DNA of 64,000 nt from Sulfurimonas sp. C5 (GCF_029872055.1 NZ_JARXNQ010000001.1:496001-560000); one strand, 5' to 3'; counted from the first letter of the stretch, positions 46,912-55,011 are shown. The notes: a model not told the origin generated them from the sequence alone. Numbers and translations are program-made.

Positions 46912-48208
46912 TTATTTTTCCTGTTCCATACGCTTCTACTACTTTTTCTATATCTACAAGTACACCTGATCTTTTGAGTTGGTGTCTATATTTATGTTCT
47001 GTTTGAAGTAATTTATCCATAAGCTCTATTGATATACTGTTTTCTTCACAAAGGCTTGAAAAATATTCTCTTTCTTCTACTGAAAAAGCTTTTTTTGATT
47101 CATGATGAATGATTCTTCCTACACCTTGTGCTAAACTAATCGCTGTTTCAAAAAAGTCACCATCATGTAACCACTCTTTTTGTATCTGAATTATTTCTTC
47201 GTCAGAAATAAGATGTTTTCCATTGAGGTTTGGTAAAAGCTCTTTTTCTATCTCTAGCAGTTTTTTTAGGAGCTCTTGTCTGGTACTCATTGTAAATGGT
47301 CCAACACCTTTTTGACCATTTCTTCTTGTTGTTTGTCTTCGATTAGTATGGTCATATCTGTATTCTTCAAGCATATTTCTAAACTTATGAAGTGGTTCCA
47401 TCCATTGATCTTCTGGGTTTTGGAGCATATTTTCCATAGACTTATCTTTTGATACTACAGTACAAACCCAACAACCAAATCTAGTTTTTCCACATGAAGG
47501 TGCTTCTGGGTTAAGAGCTACATTACAGTCTGCTTCTCCGCTACCTTTACTATAAAGAGTTAGCATATCGTCATGTTTACCCCAAGGAGCTTTATGCGCC
47601 ATTAAGAACTGCCAAACTTCACCATTTGTCCAGTCTTTAATTGGTGATAGTACAAAAGCATTTGGCACTGTATCATGTTTTACTAAGCCTCTATGGTTTC
47701 TATCTCTTTTCTCAATTGACTCTGCTCTTGTTTGAGACTCATCACTTCTTACACCTAGCAACATTAAAATTGAACGATTTTCATTAGAAATACTAGTTAA
47801 AAATCTTGTAGCAGGAGTAATTTTTAGTCTATCAGTACACCATCTAAAGTTTTGATTAGGAGATGGGTAGCCTTTTCCTAGGAGTAGTGTCCAAAACGAG
47901 TCTTCCACCTCAGGAGAGACCACTTGAACTTTCATGTTTAAATTTTTTTCTTTTATAAAAAGACGTAACTGTTCAAGCTTATCAAAAAAATATTTATCTA
48001 TTACAGGCATTTCAACACCTGTGTCTGAAGAAACTATGTATACTGTTTTTGAATCTAGTCCCTCGTCTTTTAATTCTTGTAAGACTTCAATAGTCAGGTG
48101 TAATACTGTAGATGAGTCTTTACCTCCAGAAAAGGTCACAACCCACGGTCTTCCATCCGATAAGTATTGTTCTTTTAGTAATTGTTTAGTTAATGTAATT
48201 TTATTCAT
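46901..48208 (-). CDS. dndC: DNA phosphorothioation sulfurtransferase DndC
   Basis: 435 residues, PAPS-reductase-like. The PP-loop SGGKDSS (27-33) binds ATP, and four cysteines (C228, C239, C246, C249, in C-x10-C-x6-C-x2-C) hold the 4Fe-4S cluster that carries sulfur. In known systems sulfur comes from DndA or a housekeeping cysteine desulfurase; no dndA is present here, so an IscS or NifS elsewhere must serve. First gene of dndCDE. Ribosome-binding site weak (AGAAAG). Confidence 0.93.
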   Translation of the reverse strand: MNKITLTKQLLKEQYLSDGRPWVVTFSGGKDSSTVLHLTIEVLQELKDEGLDSKTVYIVSSDTGVEMPVIDKYFFDKLEQLRLFIKEKNLNMKVQVVSPEVEDSFWTLLLGKGYPSPNQNFRWCTDRLKITPATRFLTSISNENRSILMLLGVRSDESQTRAESIEKRDRNHRGLVKHDTVPNAFVLSPIKDWTNGEVWQFLMAHKAPWGKHDDMLTLYSKGSGEADCNVALNPEAPSCGKTRFGCWVCTVVSKDKSMENMLQNPEDQWMEPLHKFRNMLEEYRYDHTNRRQTTRRNGQKGVGPFTMSTRQELLKKLLEIEKELLPNLNGKHLISDEEIIQIQKEWLHDGDFFETAISLAQGVGRIIHHESKKAFSVEEREYFSSLCEENSISIELMDKLLQTEHKYRHQLKRSGVLVDIEKVVEAYGTGKINEI

Positions 48209-48330
48209 ATACTTTCTAATAATGCATTTATTTTTTTATTATTATATTATCCAAATAAAGATTTATTCATTATAAACTGTTCAATATTTATAAAAAAAAC
48301 TCTGTGGTAAATTTTATACTTTGCCTTGTG

Positions 48331-48417
48331 CAAAGCGAGGAGCCAATTTGAAAACACATAATGTAGCTTGCGAAATGTTTTCGTTAGAAAATGTATATAC
48401 AAATGGGATACTCGCTT
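48331..48417. repeat. Imperfect long palindrome upstream of dndC
   Basis: CAAAGCGAGGAGCCAATTTG (48331-48350) and the reverse complement of CAAATGGGATACTCGCTT (48400-48417) match at about 17 of 20 positions, making an ~87-base stem-loop with an inner CGAAA-TGT-TTTCG hairpin (48371-48383). The right arm recurs exactly, inverted, at 53551-53570. The 500-bp gap 48209-48712 holds this, the 11-bp array and the divergent promoters of dndC and gajA; no gene is evident. Confidence 0.6.
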
Positions 48418-48489
48418 GAAAAAAAGCTCACTTAGGCTTCGGAACATTCTGTATACGATTTGATAAATTTCTACATCAAATTTGATTGC

Positions 48490-48577
48490 CAAACCATAGT
48501 CAAACCATAGTCAAACCATAGTCAAACCATAGTCAAACCATAGTCAAACCGTAGTCAAACCGTAGTCAAACCATAAT
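48490..48577 (+). repeat. Tandem array of eight 11-bp units
   Basis: Five exact CAAACCATAGT units, two CAAACCGTAGT, and one diverged CAAACCATAAT, head to tail without spacers. About one helical turn per unit. Lies 145 bases upstream of gajA. It could be an iterated binding site or a slippage-generated array; it is not a CRISPR array, as there are no spacers. Confidence 0.9.
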
Positions 48578-48721
48578 TATTAATAAAGCTATGATTATAT
48601 ATAATAATTAACTTTATAAATAAAACATTAAATTGTGATTCTAATATATTGGAAATACACTTGTTCATAAATTTCTAAACAAACTATTGATGTTTTAAAT
48701 ACCTAATTTGGATTGACGGTT

Positions 48722-50494
48722 ATGGATACAATATTAATTAAAACAGTAAGAGTAAATGGTTTTAGAGGATTAAAAAATATTGAAATAAATCTTGAACCCA
48801 CTACTGTACTTACAGGTATGAACAATGCAGGTAAAACATCTTTTTTAAAAGCCTTACAAGTTGTATTTGGAAATAGACATTTTTTATCTTTTGATGATTT
48901 CCATATAGAAGAAAATAGCTCTATATCCATGATTACTATAGATGTATTGATTGTTCCGTTAAATGAAGATGCTTCGCAAAACTTTTCGGAGGATTGGGAG
49001 ATTCTTTTAACTACAGATAGGATTAAACCCTCTCTAGATGGTGACTTTGTGCCACTTAGAACTATTGTAAGATTTGATGAAGTTAGAAATACACCAACTG
49101 TAAAACAGTATATATTAGAGGACTGGGTAGATTTTGAATATGGAGACCCTAAACACAACTGGTATGAACTTGACAATGGAAATGAAGTTTCTTTTAGATT
49201 TGAAGAAGTACCGTTTTTTTATATGGATGCTCAAAGGGATATACTTGAAGATATCAAACTAAAAAGCTCATATATTGGGAAAATGCTATCTAAAATAGAA
49301 TATACTCCGGAAGATATTGAAGATATTGAAAACCAAATACAATCGCTTAATGAATCTGCTGTAGAAAAAAGCGAAATATTAACAATTGTAAAAGATGCTT
49401 TGACAGAACTAAACTCTGCAATGAATTCTTCTAATGGAGGAATTGAAATAACACCATTTACAAAGAAAATTAGAGATTTAAACAAAGGCTTAACTATAAA
49501 CTATGGTGATGGAGACAACACTTTCTTAATGGAGTACCATGGTATGGGTACAAGAAGTTGGTCATCTCTTTTAACACTAAAAGCTTTTATAGAACTATTT
49601 AATACCAATTCTGAAAAAACAAATTCTGTTTTTTTTCCAATTATTGCAATAGAAGAACCTGAATCTCATCTACATCCAAATGCACAAAAAAGGCTTTATA
49701 GTCAAATTAATAGTTTTAAAGGGCAAAAGATCATATCTACTCATTCCCCGTATATTGCATCAGTTGCAAACCTCAGAGAAATAAGAAGTTTTTACAAAAA
49801 TAATCTTGTCAAGATAGGTGCTTTACCAATGTCTACATTTCAATGTGAAGATATAAGAAAGATTAATCGCCAAGTAATAAGTACAAAAGGTGAAATATTT
49901 TTTTCAAAATGTATAGTTCTTGGTGAAGGTGAAACAGAAGAACAAGCATTACCGGTTTTTTTTGAAAAACATTTTAATGGCTCATCAATCGAGTATGGCA
50001 TAGATTTTATAGGTGTAGGTAGTTTTGGTAACTACTTACCTTTTATTAGGTTTGCTGAATCACTAAATATACCATGGTTTATTTTAAGTGATAATGATGA
50101 TTCTGGAAATGTAAGAACAAGTGTTTTAAGACAGTTAACAACAAGTGGTAGTGCAAAACAAGAAAGCGATTGTATAGTCTTTGCAGATAATGAAAATGAT
50201 TTTGAAAAGCAGTTAATTAATGATGGATTTCAAGATGAAATTAAAAAAGTTTTATTGTCTTTAAAAACATATACAAACGAACAACATGAAAGTGTTCAAA
50301 AACCTAGAGATGAAGCTGAAATAAATGGATTATCAGACGAAGAACTTTATGAATATCTAACAAAAGAAAAAGCACAATTTGCTCCATTGGTAGCAAATGA
50401 GATTGTAAATAGTGAGAAAGCATTACCTAATAAGATTATTAACTTATTTACAAAAATAGCAACTGAACTCAATATTGAGGTACAAAATGGATAG
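48722..50494 (+). CDS. gajA: Gabija system nuclease GajA (OLD family ATPase-TOPRIM)
   Basis: 590 residues from the ATG at 48722; a TTG at 48713 is also in frame. ABC-type ATPase half with Walker A GMNNAGKT (32-39) and Walker B IIAIEEPESHLHP (about 306), then a C-terminal TOPRIM domain with LGEGETEEQAL (about 400) and LSDNDDSG (about 456). In Gabija this protein nicks DNA when nucleotide levels fall, for instance during phage replication. Overlaps gajB by 8 bases. The pair architecture separates it from lone OLD nucleases and from other Gabija-like types. Confidence 0.9.
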   Translation: MDTILIKTVRVNGFRGLKNIEINLEPTTVLTGMNNAGKTSFLKALQVVFGNRHFLSFDDFHIEENSSISMITIDVLIVPLNEDASQNFSEDWEILLTTDRIKPSLDGDFVPLRTIVRFDEVRNTPTVKQYILEDWVDFEYGDPKHNWYELDNGNEVSFRFEEVPFFYMDAQRDILEDIKLKSSYIGKMLSKIEYTPEDIEDIENQIQSLNESAVEKSEILTIVKDALTELNSAMNSSNGGIEITPFTKKIRDLNKGLTINYGDGDNTFLMEYHGMGTRSWSSLLTLKAFIELFNTNSEKTNSVFFPIIAIEEPESHLHPNAQKRLYSQINSFKGQKIISTHSPYIASVANLREIRSFYKNNLVKIGALPMSTFQCEDIRKINRQVISTKGEIFFSKCIVLGEGETEEQALPVFFEKHFNGSSIEYGIDFIGVGSFGNYLPFIRFAESLNIPWFILSDNDDSGNVRTSVLRQLTTSGSAKQESDCIVFADNENDFEKQLINDGFQDEIKKVLLSLKTYTNEQHESVQKPRDEAEINGLSDEELYEYLTKEKAQFAPLVANEIVNSEKALPNKIINLFTKIATELNIEVQNG

Positions 50495-52286
50495 TATCAA
50501 ATTGTCAGAAAGGCAAAAAAAGATAGTTGAATATGATGATAAGCCAATCTATGTAAAAGCAAGTGCTGGTAGTGGTAAGACTAGAGTTTTAACAGAAAGA
50601 ATAAGATTTCAATTATCAAAAACAAAAAAGAAAATACTTGCCCTAACTTTTACCAATAAAGCTGGTGAAGAGATAAAAGAAAGACTTGAAGAACAAAAAG
50701 TTGATATAAAAAACAGGCTCTTTGTTGGAACATTTCATAGTTTTTGTCAATATGTACTTGAAAACCATGGTAGTTCTATAGGAGTATCTCAAATGCCGCA
50801 TATTTTTGAAAGTGACAAAGATAGAATAGAACTAATATCTCAAGCAATTGAACAAGTTCCAACATACTATGAATCTTATAAAAATAAAAGTCTTAAAGAT
50901 AAAAATGATTTTCGATACAGGGCATTGAATTTTATATCAAAAGTAAAAAGAGAACTTATTACAGACTCTGAGTTCCATAATCATACTGAAGATAGTAATA
51001 TTATACTACTATACCAAACTTACCAAGAAATACTAAGATCTCAGAATGCAATTGACTTTGATGATTTATTATTATTGACATATCAGCTGTTTATTGAGTT
51101 TCCACATATTTCTGCTTTATATAGAAGAAGTTTTTATTCTATTTGCGTAGATGAAGCACAAGATCTTAATAATGCACAATATAATTTACTGTTGGCCTTA
51201 TGTGGTGGTGATTTTAAAAATATAATGATGGTTGGTGACCCAAAACAATCTATTTACCATTTTAATGGGTCTTCATCAGACTATATGAATAAAGAATTTC
51301 CAAAAGATTTTAATGCAGACGTATTTGAACTCAATGAAAACTATAGGTCTTCAAAAAAAGTTATAGAAGCAGCTTCAAAAATAATTTCTATTGAAAATAA
51401 AGATATTATCGCAAAAACAGTTTATGATGGAGAATTTAAAATACAATCATGTGATGATGAATTTAGAGAGGCTCAGTGTATTATTGATAAGATTAAAGAA
51501 CTTATAAACAAAAAAGAAGATAAAAATATAGAAGGATTAATCACACTTGAAAAAATAGTTGTTTTAGCTAGGAATAAGTATGTATTTAATAATCTTGAAA
51601 AACTCTTAAACAAAGAATCAATTCCTTATCATTATAAAATGTCAGGAGGTTCAATAAAATTTGAATCAGCATTAATGAGTATATTTGATTTAAAGTTAAA
51701 AATCAAACTAAATCCATTAGATATATTACATAAAAAACAGCTGGAAGATTCAAGTAAAAAAAACACTTTTTTACTTGGTGACATTGATACTTTAGTAGAA
51801 AATTTAAAAGACGATGGAAGTAATTTAAAAAGTTCACTTAGCAACTTTAGAAATACACTTAATGATATGGCATTTGATAATGATAATGATAAAACCATGG
51901 TTATGAATGACATTGACGAACTTTTAAATCATTGGAGTAAATATGCAAAAAATACTGATAAAAAATCATTATTGCAATTTAAAAACTCTATGGCTCTTGG
52001 AAAGACTAGTACAGTTAATGAGGATAAAGGCATTACACTAAGTACTGTACACACAATGAAAGGGCAGGAGTTTGATATAGTTTTTATTATTGGTATGGAT
52101 GACGGAACTTTTCCTGATTATAGAGCCATTCAAAATGGTGGTATTGAAATGGAACAAGAAAAAAATAATTTATATGTTGCATTTACTAGGGCAAAAAGAT
52201 TTTTGTATGTAACGTATCCACTACAACGAACTATGCCATGGGGTGCCGTTAAGCATAAAACACCATCTAGGTTTTTAAAGTTTTAA
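50487..52286 (+). CDS. gajB: Gabija system helicase GajB (UvrD/Rep-like)
   Basis: 599 residues, ATG at 50487 after a GAGG ribosome-binding site. Superfamily 1A motifs: ASAGSGKT (25-32), VDEAQDLN (about 220), VGDPKQSIYHFNG, LNENYRSS, TVHTMKGQEFDIVFI and VAFTRAKRFLYV. The second half is shorter than in UvrD, as is normal for GajB, which senses DNA ends and activates GajA. Forms a two-gene operon with gajA and ends 5 bases from the convergent phosphoesterase gene. Confidence 0.9.
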   Translation: MDSIKLSERQKKIVEYDDKPIYVKASAGSGKTRVLTERIRFQLSKTKKKILALTFTNKAGEEIKERLEEQKVDIKNRLFVGTFHSFCQYVLENHGSSIGVSQMPHIFESDKDRIELISQAIEQVPTYYESYKNKSLKDKNDFRYRALNFISKVKRELITDSEFHNHTEDSNIILLYQTYQEILRSQNAIDFDDLLLLTYQLFIEFPHISALYRRSFYSICVDEAQDLNNAQYNLLLALCGGDFKNIMMVGDPKQSIYHFNGSSSDYMNKEFPKDFNADVFELNENYRSSKKVIEAASKIISIENKDIIAKTVYDGEFKIQSCDDEFREAQCIIDKIKELINKKEDKNIEGLITLEKIVVLARNKYVFNNLEKLLNKESIPYHYKMSGGSIKFESALMSIFDLKLKIKLNPLDILHKKQLEDSSKKNTFLLGDIDTLVENLKDDGSNLKSSLSNFRNTLNDMAFDNDNDKTMVMNDIDELLNHWSKYAKNTDKKSLLQFKNSMALGKTSTVNEDKGITLSTVHTMKGQEFDIVFIIGMDDGTFPDYRAIQNGGIEMEQEKNNLYVAFTRAKRFLYVTYPLQRTMPWGAVKHKTPSRFLKF

Positions 52287-52291
52287 CGTAT

Positions 52292-53128
52292 TTAAACTTC
52301 AACACTCTTTACTCTCTCAAACGCTGGTGGAACTAACTCAGATGGATATCCCAGTGGATTACAAATACACTGAACTCCTTGGTATTCATATTCAATATTA
52401 TCATGAGTATGGCCAAATATCCAATATTTCATAGTGCCACCTTCTAAAAATCTGTGACCATCGAAACAAAAAAATGTACTGGTGATATTGTTCTGGAATT
52501 TAGGTGAGATATGCTCTTTCAGGTATGATGGATTAACATGAGTAATCATCACGTCACAATCTTGATATATTCTTTCGATTTTCTGGATTTCCTCTTTATA
52601 CAATTGGTTGTATTGATTAATACCGAACATCATACTTGAATCTTGCATTGTACGTTTCCACATCTCATTATTTGATTTTGGATGATCTGCTTTTGGAAAA
52701 TATTTTTTAATATATGCATTTGAATATGAACTATCGCATCCTCCAAAATGAACACCATTTATCTCAATAACATTCCCATCAAGACAATACATTCCATCTT
52801 CAGCATTGATGAGTTTTCTCATCTCTTTGACACGTTCATAACTGTTTTCGTCATAATCATCTTGCTGAATACGATTTAAATAGTAGTCATGGTTTCCTAA
52901 AACACAGACAATATATTTATAATATTCATCTTTGATGATTTTAAGTATTGCAATATTTTGATCATTCCAATGTCCAATGTCACCGGCAAGAATAAGTACC
53001 TCCCCTACTTTTCGATTATTTTGTAAGAAAAAAGGATCAAAGAATTTTTTGACTTCTTCTTTTTCATACTTTCTTTTAATAGGAAAATAACTGTCAAAGT
53101 GTACGTCACTTAATATATCTACTTTCAT
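52292..53128 (-). CDS. Calcineurin-like metallophosphoesterase
   Basis: 278 residues from the ATG at 53128, which has AGGAA upstream; the frame is open 8 codons more. All five metal motifs are present: DVHFD (8-12), LAGDIGHW, LGNHDYY, ITHVNPS and FGHTHD. Substrate unknown: the family includes nucleases, cyclic-nucleotide and protein phosphatases. Follows the AlpA-like gene by 20 bases in the same operon and converges on gajB, so it is island cargo of unknown, perhaps defensive, role. Confidence 0.88.
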   Translation of the reverse strand: MKVDILSDVHFDSYFPIKRKYEKEEVKKFFDPFFLQNNRKVGEVLILAGDIGHWNDQNIAILKIIKDEYYKYIVCVLGNHDYYLNRIQQDDYDENSYERVKEMRKLINAEDGMYCLDGNVIEINGVHFGGCDSSYSNAYIKKYFPKADHPKSNNEMWKRTMQDSSMMFGINQYNQLYKEEIQKIERIYQDCDVMITHVNPSYLKEHISPKFQNNITSTFFCFDGHRFLEGGTMKYWIFGHTHDNIEYEYQGVQCICNPLGYPSELVPPAFERVKSVEV

Positions 53129-53148
53129 ATCTTTCCTTTTAAAATAAT

Positions 53149-53412
53149 TCATGGTCTGTTCTGATGCTTAACACTTTCTGTCTCATCCAGCCATTCAATT
53201 ACATCACTTATATTCCAGACTCTTCTACCAGAAACCTTTTTCCATGTTGGTAATAATTTATGTTCTAAAATTTGCTTTTCAGAAAAATCTGAAAATATTT
53301 TATATATGCCAGAACAACTTAATTTTATTTCAGTACCCAATTGTCTTACATCCAATACAAAACATCCATATTTATCATATAGCATTTTTATTTTAAACTC
53401 TTGATTTGTCAT
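53149..53412 (-). CDS. AlpA-like DNA-binding protein, candidate excisionase
   Basis: 87 residues. The helix-turn-helix and wing pattern LPTWKKVSGRRVWNISDVIEWLD (about 53-75, read in parts LPTWKKVSGRRVW and NISDVIEWLD) is that of AlpA/Xis-type MerR-like regulators. It has a good AAGGAG ribosome-binding site and shares an 18-bp upstream motif with the integrase gene. A role as directionality factor is inferred from position between cargo and integrase. Confidence 0.75.
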   Translation of the reverse strand: MTNQEFKIKMLYDKYGCFVLDVRQLGTEIKLSCSGIYKIFSDFSEKQILEHKLLPTWKKVSGRRVWNISDVIEWLDETESVKHQNRP

Positions 53413-53441
53413 TTGTAACTCCTTGTTGTCTTTTTATCTGC

Positions 53442-53459
53442 CAATCTTAAGTGTATAAA
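53442..53459 (-). promoter_or_regulatory. Shared 18-bp motif upstream of the AlpA-like gene
   Basis: CAATCTTAAGTGTATAAA on the plus strand, repeated exactly at 54717-54734 before the integrase. In both cases it ends about 25-30 bases before the start codon. On the minus strand it holds TTTATACACTTAAG, a possible -10 plus operator. Confidence 0.6.
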
Positions 53460-53482
53460 CATTCATCTAAACTTAATTTTTT

Positions 53483-53591
53483 CACTTTATATACTCAAAG
53501 ACACAGTTAATAAATAATTGATTGCACTTCATTTAAAATTGCATTTTTCAAAGCGAGTATCCCATTTGTATCGACACTTTATATACTCAAA
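53483..53591. repeat. 17-bp direct repeat and repeat arm next to the integrase stop
   Basis: CACTTTATATACTCAAA occurs at 53483-53499 and 53575-53591; the second copy covers the integrase stop codon. Between them, AAGCGAGTATCCCATTTGTA (53551-53570) is the exact inverted copy of 48398-48417. Confidence 0.7.
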
Positions 53592-54691
53592 CTTTGAGTT
53601 GCTTCATGTCTTTTATTTGGAATCAGATGCGAATAGCGCATCGTCATTTCAATCGTTTTATGCCCAAGTTGCTCTTTAATTTGTAATATATCTAGTCCTG
53701 TACTTGCCAGCCAACTAGCATGGGTATGGCGTAAGCTATGCGTAGTTATTTTATATTTTGCTTCTTTTTTATCATTATTAGGAATAACTGCATTTACAGC
53801 TGATATAAAATATTTTGGCATAGAACGATAAGGAGTTCCATTCTTCCTTGTAAAAAGTAACTCAGTAGGTTCACCTTTACGCATCTCTTTTTCTAATATA
53901 TCCATCAATTGTGGAGAGATTGCGATATGTCTTGAATTACCTTTTTTATTCTTTTTAAAATATATAGTATTAGTATTGAAGTCTATATCCTGCCATCTAA
54001 GAGTTGCAACTTCTGAAAATCTTGCTCCTGTGAATAGTAAAAAACTTGCTAAATGATATGTGTTTTTACTCAGTAGTTTTAAAATTTCTAAGATCTCTTT
54101 AGCTTGTTCTACTGTCAAATATGCGAGTCTTGCATTATCAAGCTCTGGCATTTTTACACGACCATTTGCTATAGGGTTTGGAACATTTTGTATCAAATCG
54201 TTTTTTATTGCAAAGTTAAATACCTGACGAGCTATCGCCAAGCAATGTTTCACACTACTTGCACTTAATCCTTTAGCACTCAGTTCTGCTTTCATCTTTT
54301 CAAAATCTAAAGGTTTTAAAGATTTAACAATTTTGTTTCCAACTCTTGGTTGTATATGTTTTCTATATCTTATCTCATCATCACGCCATGTTTTTTTATT
54401 GCTTTTTGCATACTCCAAATACTTTATCCATAAATTATCAAACTTAATTTTTGCAACACGGGTACCTTTGATTTGAGGGACTTCATCTGTTTGTATCTTA
54501 AATTTAGTCTCTATAAGTTTTTGATAGGCATCTTTAATTGTAAAGTCATGAAATCTTGTTTTTTTTCCAACAAGAACTCTCTTAGATATTCCATCTATAT
54601 CCCTGTAGTTAATATAATAAGACACATCACCATTTTTTAATTCATTAATCCAAACGCCCTGATATTTTTTAGATGCTGGTTTTAATGCCAT
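53579..54691 (-). CDS. Tyrosine site-specific integrase of the island
   Basis: 370 residues. N-terminal arm-binding part (about 1-80), SAM-like core-binding domain (82-165), catalytic domain with R224 (GARFSEVATLRW), K250-region beta hairpin, H318-x-x-R321 (HSLRHTHAS), H344 (LGHKT) and nucleophile Y353 (MRYSHL). All catalytic residues are intact, so the enzyme should be active. It points inward from attR, and its promoter carries the 18-bp motif shared with the AlpA-like gene. Confidence 0.95.
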   Translation of the reverse strand: MALKPASKKYQGVWINELKNGDVSYYINYRDIDGISKRVLVGKKTRFHDFTIKDAYQKLIETKFKIQTDEVPQIKGTRVAKIKFDNLWIKYLEYAKSNKKTWRDDEIRYRKHIQPRVGNKIVKSLKPLDFEKMKAELSAKGLSASSVKHCLAIARQVFNFAIKNDLIQNVPNPIANGRVKMPELDNARLAYLTVEQAKEILEILKLLSKNTYHLASFLLFTGARFSEVATLRWQDIDFNTNTIYFKKNKKGNSRHIAISPQLMDILEKEMRKGEPTELLFTRKNGTPYRSMPKYFISAVNAVIPNNDKKEAKYKITTHSLRHTHASWLASTGLDILQIKEQLGHKTIEMTMRYSHLIPNKRHEATQSLSI

Positions 54692-54716
54692 TTCTTCAAC
54701 CTTTTTCTTGATTAAG

Positions 54717-54734
54717 CAATCTTAAGTGTATAAA
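54717..54734 (-). promoter_or_regulatory. Shared 18-bp motif upstream of the integrase
   Basis: Second exact copy of CAATCTTAAGTGTATAAA, 26 bases before the integrase ATG. Confidence 0.6.
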
Positions 54735-54791
54735 AATTAAAAAAGTCTTAATCAGTATAACTTACAATTATTGTAGCAAAAAGGTCTCATT

Positions 54792-54813
54792 TTTTTACTA
54801 CAGTTTTTACTAC
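54792..54813 (+). repeat. Paired TTTTTACTAC repeats, right integrase arm-site candidates
   Basis: Two copies (54792-54801 and 54804-54813), 12 bases apart, about 140 bases inside attR. The surrounding 54692-54953 is non-coding and AT-rich; the small minus-strand frame there is not convincing. Confidence 0.5.
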
Positions 54814-54953
54814 AAAACTGAAAAAAAGCGTATAAAAAATTGCTGAAAAATGAATAAAAAAACAGGAGAAATAAAGGGGAAAAATCCCTAAAAACAGAAG
54901 TTTTATGATAATATTTGTCAACTTTTAAGAAAAACAAAAAAGTTGGAATTTTT

Positions 54954-55011
54954 GGATTCAAAATCCGTTATCTTCGGATGTGGGGGTTCAAGTCCCCCCG
55001 CTGGTACCACT
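54954..55011 (+). repeat. Right attachment repeat (attR), tRNA-Leu 3' fragment
   Basis: 58 bases identical to 31836-31893. It is only the 3' part of a tRNA (no 5' acceptor strand or D arm), so it is not a second tRNA gene. Sequence from 55012 on should be the original downstream flank of tRNA-Leu. Confidence 0.93.

Larger units (their letters stand above)
31836..55011. mobile_element. tRNA-Leu-integrated genomic (defence) island, ~23.1 kb
   Basis: Bounded by a 58-bp exact direct repeat (31836-31893 and 54954-55011) made of the tRNA-Leu 3' end plus CT. Inside one end is a tyrosine integrase and an AlpA-like gene. No conjugation, replication or phage structural genes are present, so it is a non-self-transmissible integrative element. 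Its coding sequence is visibly more AT-rich than the flanking TCA and secA regions. Cargo: Dnd/Dpt phosphorothioation genes, a STAND nuclease, a DUF262 protein, Gabija, and a metallophosphoesterase. Confidence 0.92.

Noticed and set aside
48331-48417. Integron attC site
   Set aside because: It is a long imperfect palindrome, but the GTTRRRY/RYYYAAC core sites are absent and no integron integrase is present.
48247-48492. 81-codon minus-strand frame between dndC and gajA
   Set aside because: It runs through the imperfect palindrome and lacks a ribosome-binding site; the composition looks like chance translation of AT-rich repeat DNA.
48490-48577. Short CRISPR-like array
   Set aside because: Units are 11 bp and directly adjacent with no spacers, and no cas genes are in the window.
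48713-48721. TTG at 48713 as start of gajA
   Set aside because: The ATG three codons later encodes the usual N-terminus; neither has a strong ribosome-binding site, so ATG is preferred.
54752-54961. 69-codon minus-strand frame beside attR
   Set aside because: Phe-rich low-complexity product from A/T-rich DNA, overlapping candidate arm sites and the tRNA fragment; no ribosome-binding site.
54954-55011. Second tRNA-Leu gene
   Set aside because: Only the 3' 56 bases are present; there is no 5' acceptor strand or D arm, so it is an att copy.
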